This document shows positions 56,415 through 64,000 of a stretch of 64,000 nucleotides of DNA, in pieces. The DNA lies in contig JBAIAC010000003.1 of the NCBI GenBank assembly GCA_037349315.1, forward strand, positions 9,548,501 through 9,612,500, given 5' to 3'. The stretch is from Chelydra serpentina. Lineage: Eukaryota > Chordata > Testudines > Chelydridae. The notes under the pieces are model-generated. The model worked only from the letters and a program-made list of their open reading frames with translations. It had not been told where the DNA came from and did no database searches. Every line of letters begins with the position of its first letter. Within the stretch, counting starts at the first letter, position 1. Position numbers and translations under genes: made by a program.

Positions 56415-57482
56415 ATGGTTAGGAAGGCCCGCAACACCTGTGCCAGCACTGCTTCTGTCTCCTCCACCTGCGCCTGTAGCCAGACAGAGCGCCTGAACAT
56501 GGATGCTTCTACCCAGATCCTGGTGTGGTTTTGCAGGGACTGTAACTTGCAATTCCCACTTACTGATATCCAGGCTGGGGGGACCATCCAATGTGACAGG
56601 TGCCTGCTGGTGGAATCTCTCAGGCAGCAGGTGGGAGAGCTGCAGGAGGAGGTGGCTAGATTGAGGAGCATCCAAGTCCATGAGCAATTCCTGGACAGTG
56701 TCCATGTGGAGACAGCTGAGGTAGCTGTCCCAGTACACAGGACTGCTAACACACCACTGGTGGAGGAGGAAATGGCTCAGGGTGGACACTGGCAGCTGGT
56801 TACTTCTGGCAGCAGGCAGTGCTCCACCCCTGCTCCAAACCCTGCCGCCGTGGTAATAGGAAACTGTTATGCTCTTCTTGATACAGGAGAGAAGGAATCT
56901 CCCCCTACAGCAGAGGAGGAGAAGCCTCGTACCCCTAAGGCTGGGAAGTCTGCTGCCACCACTGCGAATAGGAAACGTAGGGTAGTGATGGTCGGAGACT
57001 CTCTGCTGAGGGGGACGGAGGCGCCGATCTGTCACCCTGACATTTCATCTCGGGAGGTATGCTGCCTGCCGGGGGCCCGTATCCGAGACGTTACGGAGGC
57101 ACTGTCAAGAATTATTCGGCCCTCTGACTACTACCCCATGCTACTCATCCATGTGGGCAAAAATGATACTGCGAGGTGTGACACTGAGCAGATCAAGAGT
57201 GACTACAGGGCTCTGGGAGTACGGGTGAAGGAGTTTGGAGCGCAGGTGGTATTCTCTTCGATCCTTCCTGTCAAAGGTAGGGGCACGGACAGAGACAGGT
57301 GCATCATGGAGGTGAATGCCTGGTTGCAAAGATGGTGTCGCCGGGAGGGCTTTGGCTTCCTCGACCACAGGATGCTAATCCAGGAAGAACTGCTAGGCAG
57401 AGATGGCGTTCACCTTTCGAGGAGGGGAAAGACCCTATTTGGATACAGACTGGCTAACCTAGTGAGGAGGGCTTTAAACTAG
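56415..57482 (+). CDS. CR1 ORF1 protein: zinc finger, coiled coil, SGNH esterase
   Basis: 355 residues from the ATG at 56415 (MVRKARNTC), without stops; an upstream in-frame extension to 56268 has no ATG. Near the N-terminus is a cysteine cluster (VWFCRDCNLQFPLTD ... QCDRCLLVE) like a PHD-type finger, then a coiled coil (LRQQVGELQEEVARLRS). The C-terminal half is an SGNH/GDSL hydrolase: VVMVGDSLLRG (Ser), PGARIRDVTE, HVGKNDTA in place of GTND, and GRDGVHLSRRG (Asp and His). Such esterase domains are established in CR1 ORF1 and are thought to act on lipids or membranes during retrotransposition. All catalytic residues are present, so this ORF could still make a full protein. Confidence 0.88.
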   Translation: MVRKARNTCASTASVSSTCACSQTERLNMDASTQILVWFCRDCNLQFPLTDIQAGGTIQCDRCLLVESLRQQVGELQEEVARLRSIQVHEQFLDSVHVETAEVAVPVHRTANTPLVEEEMAQGGHWQLVTSGSRQCSTPAPNPAAVVIGNCYALLDTGEKESPPTAEEEKPRTPKAGKSAATTANRKRRVVMVGDSLLRGTEAPICHPDISSREVCCLPGARIRDVTEALSRIIRPSDYYPMLLIHVGKNDTARCDTEQIKSDYRALGVRVKEFGAQVVFSSILPVKGRGTDRDRCIMEVNAWLQRWCRREGFGFLDHRMLIQEELLGRDGVHLSRRGKTLFGYRLANLVRRALN

Positions 57483-57565
57483 GTTCGACGGGGACAGGTG
57501 AGCAAAGCCCACAGGTAAGTGGAGAACATGGGGACCTGGGAGATGGGTCAGAAATAGGAGGGAGC

Positions 57566-60391
57566 GTGGGCTCTAATGGCAAAGAGATAGGAGGGTCAGG
57601 GCAAAACTGGGAGGCAAGATCAAATCAGTATCTTAGATGCCTGTATACAAATATGAGAAGTATGGGTAATAAGCAGGAAGAACTGGAAGTGCTAATAAAT
57701 AAATTCAACTATGACATTGTTGGCATCACCAAAACTTGGTGGGATAATACACATGATTGGAATGTTAGTATGGATGGGTACAGCTTGCTCAGGAAGGACA
57801 GACAGGGGAAAAAGGGAGGAGGTGTTGCCTTATATATTAAAAATGTACACACTTGGACTGAGGTGGAGATGGACATAGCGGACAGAAGTGTTGAGAGTCT
57901 CTGGGTTAGGCTAAAAGGGGTAAAAACCAAGGGTGATGTCATGCTAGGAGTCTACTACAGGCCACCTAACCAGGTGGAAGAGGTGGATGAGGCTTTTTTT
58001 TAAACAACTAACAAAATCATCTGAAGCCCAAGATTTGGTGGTGATGGGGGACTTCAACTATCCAGATATATGTTGGGAATATAACACAGCGGGGCACAGA
58101 CTATCCAATAACTTCTTGGACTGCATTGCAGACAACTTTTTATTTCAGAAGGTTGAGAAAGCTACTAGGGGGGAAGCTATTCTAGATTTGATTTTAACAA
58201 ATAGGGAGGAACTCGTTGAGAACTTGAAAGTAGAAGACAGCTTGGGTGAAAGTGATCATGAAATCATAGAGTTCACAATTCTAAGGAAGGGTAGAAGGGA
58301 GTACAGCAAAATAGAGACAATGGATTTCAGGAAAGCGGATTTTGGTAAGCTCAGAGAGCTGATAGGTAAGGTCCCATGGGAATCAAGACTGAGGGGAAAA
58401 ACAACTGAGAGCTGGCAGTATTTCAAAGGGACACTATTAAGGGCCCAAAAGCAAACTATTCCACTGGGTAGGAAAGATAGAAAATGTGGCAAAAGACCAC
58501 CTTGGCTTAACCACGAGATCTTGCCAGATCTAAAAAATAAAAAGGAGTCATATAAAAAATGGAAACTAGGACAAATTACAAAGGATGAATATAGGCAAAC
58601 AACACGGGAATGCAGGGGCAAGATTAGAAAGGCAAAGGCACAAAATGAGCTCAAATTAGCTACAAGAATAAAGGGAAACAAGAAAACTTTTTATCAATAC
58701 ATTAGAAGCAAGAGGAAGACCAAGGACAGGGTAGGCCCACTACTCAGTGAGGAGGGAGAAACAGTAACAGGAAACTTGGAAATGGCAGAGATGCTTAATG
58801 ACTTCTTTGTTTCGGTCTTCACCGAGAAGTCTGAAGGAATGCCTAACATAGTGAATGCTAATGGGAAGGGGGAAGGTTTAGAAGATAAAATAAAAAAAGA
58901 ACAAGTTAAAAATCACTTAGATAAGTTAGATGCCTGCAAGTCACCAGGACCTGATGAAATGCATCCTAGAATACTCAAGGAGCTAATAGAGGAGGTATCT
59001 GAGCCTCTAGCTATTATCTTTGGTAAATCATGGGAGACAGGAGAGATTCCAGAAGACTGGAAAAGGGCAAATATAGTGCCCATCTATAAAAAGGGAAATA
59101 AAAACAACCCAGGAAACTACAGACCAGTTAGTTTAACTTCTGTGCCAGGGAAAATAATGGAGCAAGTAATTAAGGAAATCATCTGCAAACACTTGGAAGG
59201 TGGTAAGGTGATAGGGAATAGCCAGCATGGATTGTAAAGAACAAATCATGTCAAACCAATCTGATAGCTTTCTTTGATAGGATAACGAGTCTTGTGGATA
59301 AGGGAGAAGCGGTGGATGTGGTATACCTAGACTTTAGTAAGGCATTTGATACGGTCTCACATGATATTCTTATCAATAAACTAGGGAAATACAACTTAGA
59401 TGGGGCTACTATAAGGTGGGTGCACAACTGGCTGGATAACCATACTCAGAGGGTAGTTATTAATGGTTCCCAATCCTGCTGGAAAGGAATAACGAGTGGG
59501 GTTCCGCAAGGGTCTGTTTTGGGACCGGCTCTGTTCAATATCTTCATCAATGACTTGGATATTGGCATAGAAAGTATGCTTATTAAGTTTGCAGATGATA
59601 CCAAACTGGGAGGGATTGCAACTGATTAGGAGGATAGGGTCATAATTCAAAATGATCTGGACAAATTGGAGAAATGGTCAGAGGTAAACAGGATGAAGTT
59701 TAATAAGGACAAATGCAAAGTGCTCCACTTAGGTAGGAACAATCAGTTTCACACATACAGAATGGGACGAGACTGTCTAGGAAGGAGTAGGGCAGAAAGG
59801 GATCTAGGGGTTATAGTGGACCACAAGCTAAATATGAGTCAACAGTGTGATGCTGTTGCAAAAAAAGCAAACATGATTCTGGGCTGCATTAACAGGTGTG
59901 TTGTGGGCAAGACACGAGAAGTCATTCTTCCGCTCTACTCTACGCTGGTTAGGCCTCAACTGGAGTATTGTGTCCAGTTCTGGGCACCGCATTTCAAGAA
60001 AGATGGGGAGAAATTGGAGACGGTCCAGAGAAGAGCAACAAGAATGATTAAGGGTCTAGAGAACATGACCTATGAAGGAAGGCTGAAGGAATTGGGTTTG
60101 TTTAGTTTGGAAAAGAGAAGATTGAGAGGGGACATGATAGCGGTCTTCAGGTATCTAAAAGGGTGTCATAAGGAGGAGGGAGAAAACTTGTTCATCTTAG
60201 CCTCTAAGGATAGAACAAGAAGCAATGAGCTTAAACTGCAGCAAGGGAGGTTTAGGCTGGACATTAGGAAAAAGTTCCTAACTGTCAGGGTGGTTAAACA
60301 CTGGAATAAACTGCCCAGGGAGGTTGTGGAATCTCCATCTCTGGAGATATTTAAGAGTAGATTAGAAAAATGTCTATCAGGGATGGTCTAG
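57566..60391 (+). pseudogene. CR1 ORF2: endonuclease and reverse transcriptase
   Basis: The endonuclease has [43 protein letters not shown] and ESDHEII. The catalytic glutamate of the usual ITETWW is Lys here. A frameshift lies in the T-run near 57995. RT follows: [34 protein letters not shown], then TAA stops at about 59235 and 59276, then [30 protein letters not shown] and [10 protein letters not shown] (59294-59629), a TAG at 59627, and the C-terminal domain (59666-60391: QCDAVAKKANMILGCINR, PLYSTLVRPQLEY, RRATRMIKGLENM). The RT catalytic FADD is intact. Confidence 0.88.
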
Positions 60392-60479
60392 ACAGTATTT
60401 GGTCCTGCCATGGGGGCAGGGGGCTGGACTCGATGACCTCTCGAGGTCCCTTCCAGCCTGAGAATCTATGAAAAAGTGG

Positions 60480-60650
60480 CTGAGACAGAAACCAGAGAGT
60501 AGGATAAATAGTCAATTTTCATCATGGCTAAAGGTTAACAGCAGGAAGATCAGGAGCCCATACCAAGTCCTATACTATTTAACACAAGATAAAGTAAAGT
60601 GGGGTGAGCTGTGATGTAGCAACATTTGCAGATGGCACATAGTTCTTTAG
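60480..60650 (+). mobile_element. L3-like LINE RT fragment A
   Basis: GATAAATAGTCAATTTTCA, CAAGTCCTATACTATTTAAC, GCAACATTTGCAGATGGCAC (encoding a decayed FADD box). It is the upstream part of the LINE that resumes at 61925 and 63231. A short repeat (60655-60729) follows it. Confidence 0.6.
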
Positions 60651-60729
60651 TATACATGTGAGTCCCATGAGCAAGACATGGTGGGTGAGGTAATATATTT
60701 TACTGGAACAACTTTTGTTGGTGAGAGAG

Positions 60730-61919
60730 TGTGACAGTTTACGCCATAAGGCTTTACGGGGAGATGCTTATAAATGTATATATGATATAAGAAATGTGTT
60801 TTATAGTACATGTGCCATGTAATATATCTCTGTAAAAGTAATGATCTACTGAATCTATTCCTCCTGGGTGTATGCATGTACCATTTTTGTAGTTGAAGTT
60901 ATGAATATTGGTTGGATATTTGCTTGTTTTCTACATAGCCTTAGCAAGAGCATCTGATCAGTGTCTGGAGAGAGGAATGTGCAGGTTAAGTGCCCAATCA
61001 AGAAACACTTAACAGACAATAGAACTTGGAGACACCAATCCACATCTGAGCTTTGCCAGGAATGTGGCTTGGCTGGTAAGGAACTGAGTTGTGCATGGAC
61101 ATGTGACTTGCCCATGTGACCCCAAAACTCCATTTTGTAACTGGATGCTACACAGGGAGAGGGAGGGGTGTCCACCTAGAGGAAAAAGTCTATTTAAACC
61201 CCTGGGAGACCCCTCCATTTTGTCTTCAACTGGCTAAAGAAAGAGCCTCTCCACCCCCCAAGGACATACCTGAAAGAAACTGGAACAAAGGACAATAACT
61301 ATAGGGGGTGTGAGTGATTTCTGGACCCAGGCTAGGAGGACCATAGCCTGTAAAAGGAAGTTTACTGGAACTGGTAAGGTTTTTATCTGTATTCAGTTTG
61401 ATTAGACATAGACTTGCGTGTTTTATTTTATTTTACTTGGTAATTCACTTTGTTCTGTCTTTTACTACTTGGAACCACTTAAATCCTACTTTCTGTACTT
61501 ATTAAAATAATTTTTGACTTCTTAGTTAACCTGGAGTACGTGTTAGTACCTGGAGGGGGGCAAACAGCTGTGCATATCTCTCTGTCTGTGATATAGAGGG
61601 AGAACGATTTATGAGTTTACCCTGTATAAGCTTTATACAGGGTAAAACGGATTTATTCAGGGTTTGAACCCCATTGGGAATTGGACACCTGGGTGTCAAT
61701 GGTAAGAACACTTCCTAAGCTGCTTCCAGGCAAGCCTACAGCTGTTAGGGGACGTGGTTCAGACCTGGGTCTGGGTTTGCAGCAGGCTAGCGGGTCTGGC
61801 TCAAGTCAGACAGGATTCTGGAGTCCCAAGCTGGAAAAGGCAGGAAAGCAGGGGCAGAAGTAGTCTTGGAACATCAGGTGGCAGCCCCAAGCGGGTTTCT
61901 GTGATACCAACCCGTCACA
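60730..61919 (+). repeat. Solo LTR, copy 1
   Basis: It starts TGTGACAGTTTACG and ends AACCCGTCACA, about 1,190 bp, with short inverted ends (TGTGAC / GTCACA). It aligns along its whole length with 62081-63230. It contains a TATA-like TCTATTTAAACC near 61185 and a conserved hairpin at 61616-61646. There is no clear target duplication (GAGAG on the left, AGTTG on the right), so part of the flank may have been lost. No retroviral genes are attached. Confidence 0.83.
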
Positions 61920-61924
61920 AGTTG

Positions 61925-62080
61925 GTGTAGTCGAGCAGGGTCTAAACAAGCCTGAGGAATGGGCAACATAATGACAAATGAAGTCCAATGTCAATAAACA
62001 CAAAGCAATGCATATTGGAGGGAAAAAATTGAACTACTGTACTGGATCATCTTTTGGGATTCTAAATTAATTGTACCACT
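61925..62080 (+). mobile_element. L3-like LINE RT fragment B
   Basis: GGGCAACATAATGACAAATG, AAGTCCAATGTCAATAAACA, AAAGCAATGCATATTGGAGG. This encodes the segment just after the RT box. It ends GTACCACT at the LTR, and the same LINE resumes at 63231 with CCACTCAGG. Confidence 0.72.
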
Positions 62081-63230
62081 TGTGATGGTGTACCCCATAA
62101 AGCTTTATGGGGAGATGCTTATAAATGTATACATGATGTAACTGAAATATGTTTTATGCTACATGTGCCATGTAACATATCTCTGTGAAAGTTATGACCT
62201 ACTGAATCTATTCCTCCTGTTTGTATGCATGTATCATTGTTGTAGTTGAAGTTATGAATATTGGTTTTATGTTTGCTGGTTTTATGCATAGCCTTTGTAA
62301 GAGCATGGGACCAGGTCTGGAGGAAAGAATGTGCAAGTTAAGTACAAGCACTTAACAGACGAAAGAAGTTGCAGACCCCAATCCACATCGGGGCCTGGTC
62401 AGGAATGCAACTGGTTGGGCTGGTTACCGAGGGGTGCATGGACATGTGACTTGCCCATGTGATTCCAAAACTCAATGGTAACATGATGTTACACAGGAAG
62501 GGGAAAAAGACTATAAAAGCCCGGGGGAGACCCTTCCATTTGTCTTCAGCTGGCTAAAGAGAGAGACTCTTCACCTCCCAAGGACACACCGGAAAGAGAC
62601 TGAACAAAGGACAAAGACATTAGGGGGGTGAGTGATTGCTGGACCCAGGCTAGAAGGAAGATAGCCTGTTTACTGGACCTAGTGAGGTTTTTATCTTTAC
62701 ACAGGGTGATTAGACATAGAACTGCGGGTTCTATTTTATTTTATTTAGTAATTCACTTTGTTCTGTCTGTCACTACTTGGAATCACTTAAATCCTACTTG
62801 CTGTACTTATTAAAATCACTTTTTACTTATTAGGTTGTCTGGAGTATCGAGTTGTTACCTGGGGAAGGCAAACAGCTGTGCATATCTTTCTATCTTTGAA
62901 ATAGAAGGCGAACTATTTATGAGTTTGCCCTGTATAAGCATTATACAGGGTAAAACGGATTTATTAAGGGTGTGAACCTCTTTGGGAGTTGGGCACCTGG
63001 GTGTCAAAGGCAAGAGCGCTTCCAGAAGCCTTACAGTTGTTAGTGGACTTGGTTCGGACCTGGGTCTCTGTTTGTAGCAGATCAGTGGAACCTGGCTCAA
63101 AACTACCCCTCTGATACTAGACAGGATTCAGGAGTCCCAAGCTGGAAAAGGCCTGGAAGCAGGGGCAGAAGTAGCCTTGGCACTCCAGGTGGCAGCACCA
63201 AGCAGGTCTCTGTGATCCCAACCCGTCACA
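62081..63230 (+). repeat. Solo LTR, copy 2, with 5 bp target duplication
   Basis: It starts TGTGATGGTGTACC and ends AACCCGTCACA, about 1,150 bp. CCACT lies directly on both sides (62076-62080 and 63231-63235), an exact 5 bp duplication, and the host LINE reads through when the LTR is removed. A TATA box (CTATAAAAGC) is at 62511-62520. The hairpin at 62924-62954 matches the one in copy 1. Compared with copy 1 there are many substitutions and small indels, so they are independent insertions. Confidence 0.92.
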
Positions 63231-63485
63231 CCACTCAGGTAAGGGACCTGGGAGCCATGGTAAAGAGATGAATTAAAACCTCTGCTCAATGTGCAGCTAC
63301 TGTCAAAACAACTAACAAGATGTTGGGACACAGAAGGAACAGAATGGAGAATAATATGGAACATATTACAAAGCCTTTATACAAATCAATGGTGCAGCTT
63401 CATTTGGATACACCCCCATCTCAAAAAGAACAATTAAGAAATAGAGGGAGTCCAGGCAAAAGTGATAAGAATGACCAAGGACCAT
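63231..63485 (+). mobile_element. L3-like LINE fragment C
   Basis: CCACTCAGGTAAGGGACCTG, CTCAATGTGCAGCTACTGTC, AAAACAACTAACAAGATGTT, then AAGCCTTTATACAAATCAAT and CACCCCCATCTCAAAAAGA. This is the C-terminal LINE segment corresponding to 22415-22600. The 3' end is missing. Confidence 0.75.
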
Positions 63486-63539
63486 TGACTTAATTACTCC
63501 AGCCTCTGTGAGAGTCAGTATCTATGTCAGCAGGAAATG

Positions 63540-63660
63540 TTCTCCGACCAACATAGCACTGTCTACACTGGCGCTTAGATCAGTATCACTTACCTCACTC
63601 AGGGGGGTGGCTTATTCACACCCTTGAGTGACATAAACTGTAGTGTAAACATAGTCTACT
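63540..63660. mobile_element. MITE fragment with GTCTACACTGGCGC motif
   Basis: CACTGTCTACACTGGCGCTT, an inner inverted pair (CACTCAGGGGGGTG against CACCCTTGAGTG), and an end AGTGTAAACATAGTC. The form is that of a common turtle MITE. The ends resemble but do not equal the MITE at 24830-25125. Confidence 0.6.
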
Positions 63661-64000
63661 AAAAGGAAATATTTGATCACATAACATATGATTAAACTGT
63701 GGTACTTGTTATTACAGAAAATCAGTGCGGCCATCATTCTTGCAACTCCTAAGGGCTAAATCTCTCTCTCTCCTACCCCCGCAGGGTTTCTCCCCGTTTC
63801 CTTATTTGTATTTCCTCATTCCACAGGCCCTGCCCCCACTCCACCCCTTCCCCCAAGGTCCCACCCCTGCCCCACTTCTTCCAACCCCCATTTTGCCTCT
63901 GCCTGCCCCTGCTCCACCCCTGCCCCACCTCTTCCCACCCAGTTCTACCCCCCAAAGCGACCCCCGTTCCTGCTTCTCTCCCTCCCACCAGTACCTCCTT
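63661..64000. other. No recognisable gene; pyrimidine-rich tract
   Basis: From about 63755 the plus strand is strongly C/T-rich (CCCTGCCCCAC-type runs). This gives open frames on the minus strand rich in Gly/Arg/Glu, which I regard as composition artefacts. Confidence 0.45.

Larger units (their letters stand above)
56030..60472 (+). mobile_element. CR1 LINE, near full length (4.4 kb)
   Basis: It contains a 5' UTR, ORF1, ORF2 and the 3' end in the normal order. The 5' UTR has two similar blocks with GAGCGACCAGGGGAGC, ACAGGGGAGTTTGAGAGGGA (56038-56100 and 56350-56402), which may be promoter repeats. The 3' end is GGGCTGGACTCGATGACCTC, TCGAGGTCCCTTCCAGCC and GAGAATCTATGAAA (to 60472). Most CR1 copies are cut at the 5' end; a copy with the complete ORF1 is uncommon. 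The few lesions suggest a fairly recent insertion. Confidence 0.9.

Noticed and set aside
60730..63230. The two solo LTRs as the ends of one small provirus
   Set aside because: The 160 bases between them are LINE sequence that continues after the second LTR, and the second LTR has its own exact target duplication.
63773..63988. Gly/Arg-rich minus-strand frame
   Set aside because: Explained by the pyrimidine-rich tract on the plus strand.

Overview
The window looks like nuclear DNA of a turtle, most likely a cryptodire. I infer this from the repeats: a tRNA-headed SINE with a CR1-like tail of the tortoise (Cry I) type, many CR1-family LINEs, a Tx1-clade LINE, a Penelope-like element with a GIY-YIG domain, a Harbinger transposon, MITEs and several LTR families. 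I recognise these from memory of reptile repeats, not from a search. No complete host gene is visible. Host-derived material is limited to broken KRAB zinc-finger exons (10.2-12.1 kb), a broken TRIM RING/B-box exon (17.4-17.8 kb) and one open PRY-SPRY exon (25.4-25.9 kb). This suggests the edge of a TRIM/zinc-finger gene cluster.

Layout. 1-3060: a 119-120 bp satellite that reverses orientation near 1466. 3.1-8.8 kb: old repeats and one SINE. 8.8-12.1 kb: a 3'-truncated CR1 fused to zinc-finger sequence, then an inverted KRAB-ZNF pseudogene. 12.25-14.84 kb: a compact LTR retrotransposon with zinc-knuckle gag, PBS and PPT but no pol. 14.87-16.77 kb: an inverted retroviral remnant with env, gag and an LTR but no pol. 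19.8-23.2 kb: two CR1 copies in inverted orientation and an L3-like LINE tail. 26.9-41.4 kb: a provirus (5' LTR, gag, protease, RT, integrase, 3' LTR) split by a 7.2 kb antisense Tx1-type LINE. 41.4-43.1 kb: a Penelope-like element carrying a hAT-type MITE.

45.5-51.4 kb: a Harbinger transposon with convergent genes. Its transposase gene is split by a 2,544 bp DNA transposon (47477-50020) that has matching termini and a TAA target duplication. The inserted element encodes a ZAD-like zinc-finger protein with a D...D...E pattern, broken by one nonsense codon; this is the most unusual element here. 51.8-56.0 kb: an old CR1 holding a second GC-rich hAT MITE and a 3.17 kb RTE-type LINE with an 11 bp target duplication. 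56.0-60.5 kb: a near-complete CR1 with intact ORF1. 60.5-63.5 kb: an L3-like LINE interrupted by two related solo LTRs, one with a clean 5 bp target duplication.

The features therefore do not form a pathway. They are a stack of nested insertions whose order can be read from target-site duplications. Coordinates of repeat ends without target duplications are approximate.
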